From Zymoseptoria tritici IPO323 (Eukaryota; Ascomycota; Dothideomycetes; Mycosphaerellales; Mycosphaerellaceae), in contig NC_018208.1 of NCBI RefSeq assembly GCF_000219625.1, forward strand, positions 744,001 to 808,000: DNA of 64,000 nucleotides, written 5' to 3'. Shown in pieces: positions 12,519 to 24,301 of the stretch (position 1 is its first letter; the number at the start of each line of letters is the position of its first letter). Below the pieces are notes generated by a model that worked only from the letters and a program-made list of their open reading frames with translations, ran no database searches and had not been told where the DNA came from. A program made the translations under genes and the position numbers.

Positions 12519-13372
12519 ATGAGCATGGCTAACCAGTTGCCCTCCGGGAGCGCTGCAGGAACTCAAACACAATCTCTACCACCACCAGCTTTGCCACAGC
12601 TGGTCGCCGAACAGCATGTTCCCATCGCTGCCTCCGACAAAGACACCAAGCGTCTCATCGTCGTCTTGTCCAACGCGAGTCTCGAGACGTACAAGGCAGC
12701 GCACGGTCGTGGCGGCGTGAAAGACGACAAGTACTCCTTGCTCAACAGCGACGAGCACATCGGCATAATGCGCAAGATGAACCGCGACATCAGCGACGCT
12801 CGTCCTGATATCACCCACCAGGTAAATTCACATCAGCCACCGCATCCACATCCAACATGTGCTGCGATGCTGACGTTGCTCTTCTTTCTGCGTAGTGCCT
12901 CCTCACCCTGCTCGACTCACCAGTCAACAAAGCCGGCAAACTCCAAATCTACATCCACACCGCCAAGGGTGTCCTCATCGAAGTCTCCCCGACCGTGCGC
13001 ATTCCGCGTACTTTCAAGCGCTTCGCCGGATTGATGGTCCAACTTCTCCACAAGCTCTCCATCCGATCTACCACGTCGCAGGAGAAGCTCCTCAAAGTCA
13101 TTAAGAATCCCATCACGGACCACCTGCCGCCGAACTGCCGAAAAGTTACTCTCTCTTTCGACGCTCCGGTGGTGCGTGTGCGTGACTACATCCAGGACCT
13201 GGGCTCGAAGGAGAGCATTTGCATCTTCATCGGTGCCATGGCCAAGGGAAACGATACGTTCGCCGATCAGTACAAGGACGATGCGATCAGTATCAGCAAC
13301 TACTCTCTCAGTGCCAGTGTCGCTTGCAGCAAGTTCTGCCACGCTGCTGAGGATGTGTGGGATATCATCTAG
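12519..13372 (+). CDS. EMG1: 18S rRNA (pseudouridine-N1) methyltransferase Emg1/Nep1
   Basis: Emg1/Nep1 is a SPOUT-fold, SAM-dependent methyltransferase that methylates a pseudouridine of the 18S rRNA decoding region (position 1191 in yeast) during 40S biogenesis in the nucleolus. Two exons (12519-12821, 12896-13372) and one 74-base intron give 259 residues, close to yeast (252). Family blocks are present in order: [16 protein letters not shown] near residue 45; [20 protein letters not shown] at the start of exon 2; [11 protein letters not shown]; and the C-terminal SAM-binding trefoil-knot region around [18 protein letters not shown] and [18 protein letters not shown]. It ends DVWDII. A second ATG three codons in could also serve as start. 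It is the last intact host gene before the repeat block. Confidence 0.95.
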
Positions 13373-13704
13373 GCCTGACGGACGATGCCGGAACCGGACC
13401 CGCCTAATTGACCGCAGCAGCACGGATGGAGAAGAAAAAGTTTGGCTTCTATGCAAGGCAAGTGTTAGAAGATTTGAGCATGATATGAGATCCGCGACTC
13501 GTTTTCCAGGCCCTCTCTTGATCGCAACATCGATGGTCGAAGAAAAGGCGTGCGGCGGATCTCAAAGTGTTGGCTCTTGGTTGAGAGTTTGTTCTGTTTG
13601 GATGACAACATCAGCATGGCAAGCAATATCAACCACATCTTGGAATGCGAAACTTGGCATAGGGTATTCAGATTTGGCCTTGTGCATTCGTCTATGGCCT
13701 TAAG
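13373..13704. other. EMG1 3' flank up to the RIP boundary
   Basis: Host-like composition continues to the sequence ctatggccttaag at about 13,700. From the next bases (taaataagtaaagggg) the text becomes TpA-saturated. No gene is seen here. Confidence 0.6.
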
Positions 13705-16700
13705 TAAATAAGTAAAGGGGTATAATAATAGGTAGCTATCTAAGGTAGGTATAATAGACTCGAAGTCGAGATAGTATTCTTAGTAGATAACTAAGGGTTC
13801 GGGGCTAGCTCTACGGATTAGTCCCTTTCTACTCCCTATCTAATTAAGTCGTCTTCTACGGCAATAATACCTTAACGTATATATAGACAAACGCCGCTAA
13901 ATAGAAACAGCCCTTTATAATACGATATCTACTATAGTCTCTAATATAACGAAGTTGAAGGTCCTTACTATAATAATATATAAGCGCCTATTTATATATA
14001 TAGAGAAGAAGGACTTCTATATATATATAAAGCTTAGTTAGGAAGAATAAGAGGATATAGTAACTTACGTATACTAAGGAGCATATCTAGAATAGTAACT
14101 AAACTAAAGCCTTATAAAGTATATATAGGAGCTAATATATTAATACTAGACGATACGCTTAACTTCTTAATCGTACTATACCTATAGTAATTAAATATCC
14201 GATTATTAAATAAAGAAATATATATAACTAAACCCTCTTAAACGTAATACTAGGCTCCCTAGTATTAGTAGTAATTATAGTTAGCTCCGCTAGAGTAGTT
14301 ATCTTAATAGGAGACTCTAGTAGCTCTACTACGCTAGCTAACGCTATACTATCTATCTTATTCGAACTAGCATTAGCCTATAAATAGATAGCGCTCCTTT
14401 TAGCGTAATAATCCTACTCGTAATCTAGATTAGAGAAGCTAAGACCTACTACTATAGGACTATGAGGCTTACCGCGAGACCTAGCGTTAGTATCTAGTAG
14501 AGAATATTAACCCCTTATAGTTAATTAACCCCTTTATTAATAGATAGGTGCTATATAAGTTCGATTATAATTAAATGCTCTACTTAAAGTATAATAAGCG
14601 TAGGTATAATCTAAACTAGTATATAGCTTAGCCTCTATAATTATAGGAGTAATCCTTCCTATAGAATATAGTTAGCTAATAACGTAAGGCTTATAGCATT
14701 TATATAGGCTATAGCTAATAGTATTAGGAGATACTATTAAGGAATAACTCTCTAGGCGTACTAAATACGCTAGCTACTCCGCGTCCGTTAACTAACCCTT
14801 ACCCTATAGAGTCTATAAACGGAGATAAGAGCCTATAAGAGCTCTTAAATTATATCCGCTTTATAGGAGTTAATAGCAATAATAAGGAGGTTAATTAAGC
14901 TAAAGTACTCGTAGCCGGCTTTAAGAGAGCAAGAGTAGATAAAGACAATAGTAAGTAAGATACTTATATAGCTAATTAGCTAAGGAAAGTTGTTTCGCTA
15001 TTATCTAGACGCCCTTTATAGTATAAATAAGAGCGCTAATAATAGCGCCCTATTAAGGAAACGAAGAAGAAGAACTCTAGTAGTAAACCGCGTAAGCTAA
15101 TAAAGCCTATTAATACTATAATTAGATAACCGGCTATTAATATCCTTACTATCCTAGCTATAATTATAGTAATCATCCCTATTACCTAGCTTATATAATT
15201 ATTACTATTCTTCTATAATAAGACGAGACGCTTAGTTAGTTAGCCTCGTATAAGTAAGACTAAGATAAAGGATAAGAACAGTATACTAGAAATGCTCTTT
15301 AGTTAAACGGTACTCTAAGCTATAGTATAAGACGCGGTAAAGAGTTTTTAATCTAATATAAATATATAGCTACTAGTACTAGTACTAGTAAGTATACTAA
15401 CTACTACAATATAAACTATAAACGTAACCGGAGGTATCTTTAATACTGGATTATAGAACGTCGTAGTATAGATAGAGGGTATAGATAATAATAAAGTCCT
15501 TATAACTAAGATAATCCCTTAGCGTATAGTAGTTAACTATATTAGTATAGTAATCCGTAAAAGTATTAACCTTTAGAAATACTAAGATTTAGTAAACTAC
15601 GCATTCGGAGTCCCTACTACTATTACTAGTATATATAGACGATAAGTAGTAGTACTACGTAACTAAGTTATAGCTAATTAAGGCTCTAAGATTAATCTAA
15701 TCTACCCTTACCTCTATAAGGCCCTTAGCCTTAAACTCCGCGATATTAATAAGATCGATCTACCCCCTATAGATATATTAATAGTAAATAGTAGACTTAT
15801 ACCCCTTAAGCACTTTATAATCTTTAACCTAAATATTAAGGGTATTTTATAAGAAGTATAGGCCTTTACGTACCCTACGGAGCGTAGTAACCTTTTATTA
15901 CTCCTTAGAGTTCCCTTCCTTTATAATATTAACGCTATTATTACGGTTAGGCGAATACTATTTAGATCGGTAATAAATCGCGTAACGAGCCGGTTATCTA
16001 CCTTTAGTAGCTATTAAGAGAATTAGATACTCTCTCGGTTACCGTCGCCCCTTAAGAGCTCTAGTAGCTTTAATAGATAATTATTAATCGAGTAAATAAG
16101 TAGATAGAGAACGATAGCGAATCCGAGAGTAAGAGCGAAGGCTTAGAGGAAGCTAATAAGAATAATAAGGACGAGGAGTCTAATAACGATAGTAGTAATA
16201 AGAGCGAGTAGGATTTATACTAAGTCCTTAGTATAATACGAAACTATAGATAGTAGTTAATAATACTATAATACGCTAGAGCGAGAATATCGTAATGCGC
16301 TAGAACAAAAACGATAATCTAGCTATATTATAATAGAATAAGGAGGCGACTTTATAATAGAATTTATACTAGAATAATAACTCTACCGAGAGTAGCATTA
16401 ACTTAGCGACCTACTACTATAATACTAAGTATCGCTACTTATAATACTAACTATCTAAGATCCTTACTATTAAGGTAAAGGGTAACTTAGATATAGTAGA
16501 GATATTAGATTATACTAAAGGGAAGAACTTCCCTACCGAGCGACGAGTAGTAAGGCATATAATTAATATAAGTTAGTCTGTTAAGGATCTAAAGGCTTAG
16601 GCAAAAGAGAAGAAGATAACGCTTAGTCTAGTTATTCCTAAGGAGGGTATATATAATATACTCTTAATACTATAGTCTATATATATATATAGGAATCTCG

Positions 16701-16834
16701 GACTATCTAATATAAAAAAGATAGGTCTACTAACTAACCTCTTATAATACTATATATAGCTAAAGGAAGGAATACCGATCTTATAAGCTAAGCCTAAGAG
16801 AATAGCGACTTATAGAGAGAAGTACTTAAGGAAC
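13705..16834. repeat. RIP-degraded AT-rich repeat, class unknown
   Basis: CpA and TpG are nearly absent while TpA (especially tag, ata, cta) saturates every frame with stops. This is the RIP pattern and implies a former high-copy sequence. A faint acidic Glu/Asn/Ser-rich reading appears near 16,090-16,210, but no transposase, reverse transcriptase or integrase motif can be recovered by eye. It may be another retroelement. Confidence 0.6.
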
Positions 16835-16848
16835 TATAATCTCGTAGG
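16835..16848 (+). repeat. Target-site duplication, left copy
   Basis: The 14 bases tataatctcgtagg recur exactly on the far side of the inserted retroposon, right after its (AAAC)n tail. Confidence 0.75.
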
Positions 16849-16891
16849 GGCCGGCGACGAGGAACACCTGTACGTGGTGCCGGCTACGAAC

Positions 16892-16914
16892 CTACGACGA
16901 CATCGTCGTCGTAG
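16892..16914. other. Perfect hairpin in the 5' part of the retroposon
   Basis: Arms ctacgacgac and gtcgtcgtag pair completely around a three-base loop. Confidence 0.7.
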
Positions 16915-17593
16915 AGCCAAGTTTCCTCCGGAGGATTGGAGAGGCCGTCGATCCCTCTTCCCTTACAAAAACAACACGACCTGGAGGTACACCTCCCCTC
17001 GAAACACAAGCTACAACAGAACAACAACAACAGCACGATTCGAACGAATAGCTCTCTACGCTACGAACAAGAAGAAGAAAGAAGCAGTCCACTCTGCCCT
17101 ATACGCGCACCTCCTCGAAATCCGAACCGAAATCGCACCTCTTTCCTTCTAGAGATTCGGGTCCTCTACGGAAAAGTGCACTTCAAAGAGCTAGAACAAC
17201 GGTAGAATCTACAACTCTACGATCAACCTGCGTAGCTGTATACGTTTGGAAGCGGCATACAGTTCCACAAAGGCATATTAAGGACAAGAGAAGGCAGCGA
17301 GTTGGACAGCTGCTTGCATCTCTTTCGAATTCGCAGCGTGTGTGCGAAGCGGAAGGATCCGCTGAAAATTCTGCAAAAGCTTGGCGCGAAAATTCTGCAG
17401 CCTTAGGCCGTAGCAACACTCGTTTGATTTCCTTTATCTCGCATTTGTTTAAAGTCCTTTGGCATTGCCTTAGGCACGGGGTTTCCCCTAAGGTTAAAGA
17501 ATACTAAAGAATTTGATTGTAAATAGATCTACTGCCTTGCCCTTAGGGCAAGGCCGTCCTACATAGTCTTGGACTCCGAAAGGACGTAAATGG

Positions 17594-17635
17594 AACAAAC
17601 AAACAAACAAACAAACAAACAAACAAACAAACAAA
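17594..17635 (+). repeat. (AAAC)n microsatellite, retroposon tail
   Basis: About ten uninterrupted AAAC units form the 3' end of the SINE-like element, immediately followed by the right target-site duplication. Confidence 0.9.
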
Positions 17636-17649
17636 TATAATCTCGTAGG
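17636..17649 (+). repeat. Target-site duplication, right copy
   Basis: Second exact copy of tataatctcgtagg. Confidence 0.75.
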
Positions 17650-17959
17650 CTTATAGAGTAGCTAATTCGAACGAACGACTATAGCGAATAGTAAACTATT
17701 ATGCTAGAACGTAGATATAGTATTAGTACTAAAGAAGGGATTAAACATTCTACGACTAACGCTAAATAACGGCCGAATAGACTGCACCTTTACGCGGTGG
17801 CCGTCGTAAGTACCTTCCTCAGAAGGGAAACTAAGACAGTCTAGAAGAAACCTCCTCGAAAACCTCTCGAAATCTGCCCGAAATCCTTCTCGAAATCTGT
17901 TGCGGACATAACGGTTAGCCTTAGCGGCCGGACACATACTTCCTTCTAGAACGTAGATA

Positions 17960-20900
17960 GACATACTAAATTAGCTTTCCAACACTTATCTTCCGTACTT
18001 ATCGTCCGGACTTAACAATTAGTAGCTAAGAACGCTTCGATCTCGAATCTTATTCGAAAGAACGCATACCGCTCGGACGAACGAGTTTTAGCCCTCTACG
18101 GAGACGACACCGGACGTACGACTAGGATCCCTAGTCGCATCCCCGCAAGACAGCTCTTACGCTTATACAAATCTAAAGACCTTACGAGAGGCATACGAAC
18201 GAACACTATTGCCCTTAATATTCTGTACAAACTAGCTACACGAGCACTTCCGCACTTAGCTAACCCCCTCGGACGAGGAGAGCGGACTTATACGTCCCTT
18301 CCAGAAAACGACTGTTAACACTATATACGAACCTCCTATAGGAACGCTGCACTAAGCCTACCTAGCGTAGCTACCTAGCACTCGTAGCTATCGGACGAGG
18401 ACATCGAACTCGCATACTACTTCCGTTACTTCGTTAGAGAAGAGAACCGTTCTCGCCTCGTTACTAAGAAGTTCCCGTAGTTAGCCGCACTTATAAGAGA
18501 AGTTACTCGGTTACATCCTATACTAAGCTTATATATACCTACCGGAGCAATAGCACTAGACAACATACCTAGCCTTAGCTTCCCGAATAACTAGGTAGTC
18601 GACAAGTCGGACGTAATACGCGTAGCAAAGACATTCGTCGCTAGTACGACTAGAGCGGGCATTACGCTATAGACAGACGCAGACGCGGACCTTTTAAGTA
18701 ATACTACGGCCGCTATAGTCCTTTACCGCGAACCGGACGGCATAGCCGGACCCGCTCTACTATAGAGTCTAGTCGCTCGCGAACTAGCGCTAGTATAGAA
18801 TCTAGTCGTTCCCGAACTAGCTCTACCGGTAAACTAAGTAGTCCCGAGAGCTAGACCGATTATAGTAGTAGAACGCCGAGCATAGAGAGCCTTACGCGAA
18901 CTTAGAGAACGCCCGCTAGTCCGAACGTAGGCTCTAGCTAATCGCAGACCGCTACGTAGACCGAATACGCCTACCCGTTAAGTTCGACAGCGATTAGCGA
19001 GTCCGCTACCGTAGCGAAGACAACTCTTTCGTTAGCTAACTTCCTTACAGCAACAGAACCGCTTATTAGAGACATCTACACCGACTCCCTTACTACTAAA
19101 CTCTCCCGAGCTCCTAGTAGACAGGGAACCTAAGGAACTCGTGCCGAACGTACTAGACGAACCTATGCCGATTGTACTAGACGTACCTAACGTGCCGATT
19201 ACCCTACGTAGACCTACTCCCGAACTATTAATGCCGATTATAGCCAACGATCGGGACGCTAACGTAGAGGAAATCCCCCGTCCGTACATACCTATTTAGC
19301 GTAATGTCCCTCCGCGGTACTAATAAGTCTAGCTAGAGGCCCTACAACCTCGTAGAGCCTACTAGCAGCGTTAGGCAAGCCCGGCGGCTCCTTAACGCGA
19401 ACAGACTCTAGAGGTACCGGACTTAGACGTCCTAGAGGAACTTATACCGGAGGAACTTCGACGACTCGTACGCCGTATATACAACGACTAGGTACGCGAA
19501 CCTAAGGCAGCAGACTAGCCGCGAGCATAGTAACAGCAAGATAAGGGAGACTACATCGAGCGCGAAGAGCGGAGACGTATTATAGCCGAACGCCTCGAGC
19601 GCGGTAGACACGAGAGACTCGTAACAGCCGGTCTCGGACCTCGTATGTCTAGTGCTATTCCGGACGACCTACGTTATCCGCGACGCAACAGAGTAGTTAA
19701 TAGCTACTATCCCTCGCACCGTAACTCGAGCAGCGAGCCGTCGACGCGTCGCGGACGTAAGTATAAGAAGGATAGACGCGGTAAGAAGAAGAAGAGACGT
19801 TTACCGAGCTCGTCTAGCTCCGACTTAGACTCGTTAGACGACTCTTCCGAATTATTAGAGAGGGACATTAACCTCCGATCTATACGCTTACGCCGCTCTC
19901 GCCGCAACGAATACGGTAGCCGCTTACGACGCCGAGATAGCTATTACGATCGCCGGTCGCGATCTAGATCCCGCTTAGTCTCGTACGACAGGCACTATAA
20001 AGTTAAGTACTTCGATCTAAAGGAAGTAGGATTCTTCGACCCCTATATTAAGTTCCCGGACAGCGATAGTTAGACGTACACCTATATAGACGACATAGTC
20101 GAGTATAGGGGTAAATGCTTCTTCCGCTCTATCTATCTGTTCTTAGACGTAGCAACCGAGTACGCTAAACTTAGTTTAGCAACGCTCGCTAGACGCAACC
20201 TAAGCAAATGCCTTCGCGGCGAGGTAAGCGTATAGTATATGCACTAATTAGATAAGAAGACCCGCCGTTAGCTCCACCGCGGTAAGGGCATTAAGCGCTA
20301 GACTAAACTCTTAACACGGAAATATAAGATAAGCGTCGGCGAAGTATAGACCAAACTTAATGCCGAGTACTATATATAGGACGACGTACGCGCCGGACGA
20401 TTAGTCGAGTCGTTCGTTATAAACATCGTCCGCTAGTGTCGCGAAGTAGAAGTGTCGGACCTATAGGCATAGCTAACCTAGGTATAGCTGCACCTAGAAG
20501 CTCGCTTCTAAGAAGTTATAACTAAGCTAGACGAGTATACCGGACTAAACGAGTTTATCCGCGAACTTTAAGACAAGTACGATATATAGCGTAAGATGTT
20601 CCCCCCGGCGAGGGACGCTAACCGAGAGGACAAGGGTAAGTATACTAAGAACGACTACGAACCTCGGAGAATGCGAGACGACCGTAATCGGAACGGCTAC
20701 GGCAACAGCTTTAACAGTAACAGCTATCGCCGGTTAGGTTTCGGGGATCGAGCGGACAACGACGGACGTAGAGACCGAACCGACTATAACAATACTAACA
20801 ACAACTAGTAGCGCGAGGACCGAAACGACAGCTAGAAGCCGACGAACTAGGGCAAAGGCGACCGTTAGCTAAGAGAGTCTACTTTAGATAACCGCCACAA

Positions 20901-22796
20901 TCGTAATAACCGTAACCGCCGTAATAACCGCGAGAATAGGGATAACCGCGATCGCCGTAACAATCGCGACAACCGTAGACTACGAAACTACTACGGTAAA
21001 GCATCGGATAATAAGTCGGACGCGAAGAACGGACACTCGTACTCGGACCCGGACGGGGACGTGGAAGCTATGTTTAACAACATTATATGCTACGGATCGG
21101 ACAGCAAGGGATTACCGTAGAACTACTATTAAGAGGTAGCAAACTATTTTACGGAGGTGTCTCTACCGACCCCGTTCGCATTCGTTAATTAGGTAGAGCT
21201 ATCCTACAGACTAGTGCTATCTTTATTAATATCTCCTATTACGTACATAGGCGGTAGTACGGTCGTTCGCTGTTTTAACTGTACGGACACGTTCCTATCT
21301 AAGAACGAGCTACATAGACACCGGCGTAAGACGCATCTAGCTAAGGCGAACGCAAAGCCGACTCTACCGCCTAAGCGACAGCGCGAGATCGCATCTACGG
21401 CTACAGACGCCGCGGGCAAGGCCGGCTTCTACTTCCGAGGATTCTACTACCTACGTATGCCGGTCCGCTTAAGCAAGAATAGCTAGGATTAGGCCGTATG
21501 CCTAGACACGGGGGCGACGGTTTCGCTAGTAGACTAAGGCTAGCTGCTCGAACAGCTACTAGACATACCGATCTATACGTTAGTAACACTGTTCTAAGTT
21601 AAGGGCATCGGAGAAACCTAATGTACACGATACGTTAACCTTACCTTTTAGATTCCGTCGGCCGTAAAGGACGAACGTGTGCTCGCTCGCATAACATACG
21701 AAGTGCACCTAATCCCTAATCTTAGAGCGAAAATGCTTATCGCTATAGATATTATCGTACTATAGCAAATAAGGGCCGATATACCGCGTAAACTCCTTAC
21801 GATCGGAGCCTACGAGTTAGCTCGAGCGCCGCTTATAGTTAAGAGACGCGACGACGTCCGCTTCCGGTTAGGCGTAACCGCCGCGGACGATCTAACCGTA
21901 CCCGTACATACGGTAGCATATCTCCCGATTAATATAGTAGAGGCTAGACCTATAGGCCGCGATTTCGAGTTTATCCTATACGTAAATATTAAATCCTATC
22001 TGTCGGTGTACGTATACATCGTCGACACGGACATAGACTTCGTACTCGTACGAAACGACACGGACGTAGATTAGCTAATGCTAAAGGACACTAGACTCGG
22101 CAACGTCTACGAATGCGATATTAAGGGATGTTATAGTCTTAACCTAGACGACTATAGCCTATCGGCGCTGCCTTAGATCCCTAGCAAGGTAGACCCCCTA
22201 AAGGTAACCGCCCTACTAAATAGTGTCTTAGTCTATAGCGACCTAGAATTCTAGGACCGAGTGTCTAAACTAGTACATAAGTACTAGGAAGTGTAGATCG
22301 ACAACGGTAGTATAGTAAATGTGCCCGAAGATTAGCACATAGAGATTAGACTTAAGCTAGACGCAGATATGTTACGCCTGTTAAACAAGCCGTACCCGGC
22401 GAGCGGACTAGATAGATAAATTATCGATCGAATACATAACAAACTACATAGGCAGAACAAGATGTTCTAGCGCACAAAGCCTACTATATAAGGGTTCCTA
22501 AGCTTCGTAGTGTAGCAGGACGCTATCGTCGACAACAAACCTACGACTAAGGGCAGATCGGTTATAGACATCCGTAGCTTAAATCGCATAGTCCTTAAAG
22601 ACAGCTACCTACTCCTATTGTAGTAGGACATCTTAGCCGAACTAAAGGGCGCTACGCATATTACAGTTGTAGACGCTGTCGCTTTCTTTTACTAATAGTT
22701 AGTTAAAGAGTCCGATCGCGAGAAGTTTACTATTAATACGCACCGCGGCTAAGAGACCTTAAACGTAGCTATAATAGGCTACGCCGGTTCGGTTTA
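17960..22796 (+). pseudogene. gypsy gag-protease-RT, 5' half, one frame
   Basis: A single reading frame, broken only by RIP-type stops, runs for about 4.8 kb. In order: an N-terminal region of about 700 codons with Pro/Glu-rich (18,840-19,300) and Arg/Ser-rich (19,645-20,073, e.g. RRSRSRSRLVSYDR) segments; a Gag-like domain around 20,090-20,580 (FRSIYLFLDVATEYAKL); an Arg/Asn-rich nucleic-acid-binding stretch (20,600-21,000); a classical C2H2 finger at about 21,270-21,340 (CFNC...HRHRRKTH); an aspartic protease active site LDTGATVSLVD at about 21,500; and the N-terminal reverse transcriptase, ending at VDAVAFFY and VAIIGYAGSV. The Gag-side region (about 1,180 codons before the protease) is long for Ty3/gypsy. 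The frame stops abruptly where the element is broken. Confidence 0.75.
22594..22796 (+). repeat. 203-base RT duplication, left copy
   Basis: Same sequence and length as the right copy, without indels. The differences are C/T or G/A, almost all CpA versus TpA; this left copy carries more TpA, for example two TAGs where the right copy still has CAG. Confidence 0.85.
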
Positions 22797-22850
22797 GCTT
22801 CTTCTTAACGCTATATTTCCGTAAATTCCTATCCCTATTTGCGATCTTTG

Positions 22851-23124
22851 CCCGCCGTAGGCGAACAAGCTCCCCCTCCTACGATCTTTGCCCGCCGTAG
22901 GCGAACAAGCTCCCGCTTCTGCACCTCTGCCCGCCGCAGGCGAACAAGCTCCCGCTTCTGCACCTCTGCCCGCCGTAGGCGAACAAGCTCCCGCTTCTAC
23001 ACCTCTGCCCGCCGTAGGCGAACAAGCTCCCGCTTCTGCACCTCTACCCGCCGTAGGCGAACAAGCTCCCGCTTCTGCACCTCTGCCCGCCGCAGGCGAA
23101 CAAGCTCCCGCTTCCGCGAAAGCG
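22851..23124 (+). repeat. 39-base minisatellite, about 7 copies
   Basis: Each unit begins cccgccgtaggcgaacaag and spans 39 bases (one 40-base spacing at the start). Because the period is a multiple of three, two plus-strand frames stay open through the array, reading as 13-residue repeats (RRRRTSSRFCTSA or PAVGEQAPASAPL). It carries little RIP damage. Coding status is unlikely. Confidence 0.9.
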
Positions 23125-23537
23125 TTACATATACAGACTGCTAGACGTTAAGTGCACGGCGTCCCGACATTGCTCTACCCTATATGTCTCCTTTTATAGA
23201 CCGGTACCTATCGCTATCGTTACGTATATTAACGCCTTATTTTCGCCTTAACCTTAAGCTCCACCCCGTTGTAGAGTCCTAGCAGCCTATATATATAGAA
23301 TAAAGGGAGGTGGTAGAAGGAAGGTAGTATACGCATCCGGTAATTTCAAATAACATAACGTAGCTAGATTCGGAAATGGAGCGCATTTATAATTAGTCTT
23401 GCACCTAAGCAGTCTATGCCGCTTAGGCCTATTCGTCAAGCAGAACGACAAAAAGATCGAGAATGTCCTCCCTAAGCTTTCGTTCATATAACATTTTAAA
23501 GCCTCGCCCTAAGATCCCGTTACCAAAAGAAAAATGT
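23125..23537. other. Unassigned spacer inside the split retrotransposon
   Basis: Moderately AT-rich, no open frame of note, nothing recognised. Confidence 0.4.
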
Positions 23538-23572
23538 GGGTAGGTATCTACTCGTTGAGCAGACACCTACCC
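23538..23572. other. 35-base hairpin, part of a thrice-repeated motif
   Basis: The outer arms gggtaggt and acctaccc pair, and the inner arms pair around a gtt loop; sixteen positions oppose each other with only two A-C mismatches, both explained by a G-to-A change. Half of the same sequence (gggtaggtatctgctcaac) recurs at about 23,933. Confidence 0.65.
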
Positions 23573-23576
23573 GATA

Positions 23577-23639
23577 TTGGATCTGGGAATTGAACCGCAG
23601 ACAGTTACTGAATCGTAACTACTATACCATATAACCCAA
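23577..23639 (-). pseudogene. tRNA-like fragment, anticodon arm reduced
   Basis: On the minus strand a 63-base segment starts TTGGGTTATATGGTATAGT and ends GGTTCAATTCCCAGATCCAA. The seven terminal bases on each side pair (with G-U), a D-arm-like TGGTATAGTAGTT and a T-loop-like GGTTCAATTCC are present, but the T stem pairs poorly and the middle is about ten bases too short for a normal anticodon arm. I read it as a decayed or tRNA-derived sequence rather than a working gene. Confidence 0.35.
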
Positions 23640-23719
23640 TGTCATTAATACAATCTTTGTTGTATATAGAGACGGACTCACTCCCGCTCCGAAACTTGGC
23701 GTGCACAGAGAGGAACAAA

Positions 23720-23839
23720 CAAAAAGAGTTAGCCGATGTAGGAGTTGAACCCACGCTTCAGATCGATGACTTCCATAAGCAAAAAGAGTTAGCCGATGTA
23801 AGAGTTGAACTTACGCTTCAGATCGATGACTTCCACAAG
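23720..23839. repeat. 60-base tandem duplication carrying a tRNA T-arm-like sequence
   Basis: Two adjacent 60-base copies starting caaaaagagttagccgatgt differ at four sites, all C/T or G/A. Each contains, on the minus strand, a T-arm-like stem GTGGG/CCTAC (or GTAAG/CTTAC) around TTCAACT followed by ATCGGCTAA. Confidence 0.8.
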
Positions 23840-23875
23840 GTGGAGCTGGAAGAGGCTGCGGTAATGGTAGCTAAC
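23788..23875 (-). pseudogene. tRNA-like sequence of 88 bases
   Basis: On the minus strand the ends GTTAGCT and GGCTAAC can pair over seven positions and a perfect five-base T-stem surrounds TTCAACT. However, three extra bases lie between T stem and acceptor, and the anticodon region does not fold cleanly. A relic of a long-variable-arm tRNA is possible. Confidence 0.25.
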
Positions 23876-23949
23876 CTTCCGGTCGCTACCTGCCACATGT
23901 TTGCGCCCTTGATAAATCAAGGGCACATCGGGTAGGTATCTGCTCAACG

Positions 23950-23982
23950 ATCCGTGTCATAACCACTAGACCAACCGGCTTT
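23950..23982 (-). pseudogene. tRNA 5'-half-like sequence
   Basis: Minus strand GCCGGTTGGTCTAGTGGTTA has the look of a tRNA acceptor strand plus D-arm with its A box; the matching 3' half is absent, and the sequence runs into the repeated hairpin motif instead. Confidence 0.35.
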
Positions 23983-24301
23983 GCTGTGAAATGTGGAGGG
24001 GCAACAATTGGAATCCGATATCAATACAATCTTACGCTGTACGAATAATTTGGAGAGCATCACCATACGAAGAAACAACATTCCATACCCTTCTTACCGT
24101 CCACGCCTGCTCAATTAGCATTTCTCTTGTAAGTCGTCGCGGACACTAACGACAAGCATTCCCGAGAGCCAAAAATTTATTTTACATCTCATCCGTCTCT
24201 TGACGGCAAAGATGTCTATGCAAAAAGAAGTTCCAATCTTCTTCACACACTCGTAACAAGTATAGCAACCCGTACGACGGAATGATGAAGAGGTGGAATA
24301 A

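Larger units (their letters stand above)
16849..17635 (+). mobile_element. SINE-like (or 5'-truncated LINE) retroposon with (AAAC)n tail
   Basis: A 787-base segment of balanced composition, without RIP damage, interrupts RIP-saturated DNA. It is bounded by a perfect 14-base direct repeat and ends on the plus strand in about ten AAAC units. Target-site duplication plus a simple-sequence 3' tail are the marks of target-primed reverse transcription by a non-LTR element. No reverse transcriptase or endonuclease is encoded; the longest frame (92 residues, 16874-17152) is basic and unrecognised. The 5' part has a strong hairpin, and two more short hairpins (around ccttagg..cctaagg and cttgccct..agggcaag) lie in the last 200 bases. 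No clear tRNA-type A and B boxes were found. It must have inserted after the surrounding repeat was mutated. Confidence 0.65.

Noticed and set aside
22888..23151. Pro/Ala-rich secreted-type repeat protein
   Set aside because: Two frames are equally open because of the 39-base period; no signal peptide, and the flanks are retrotransposon.
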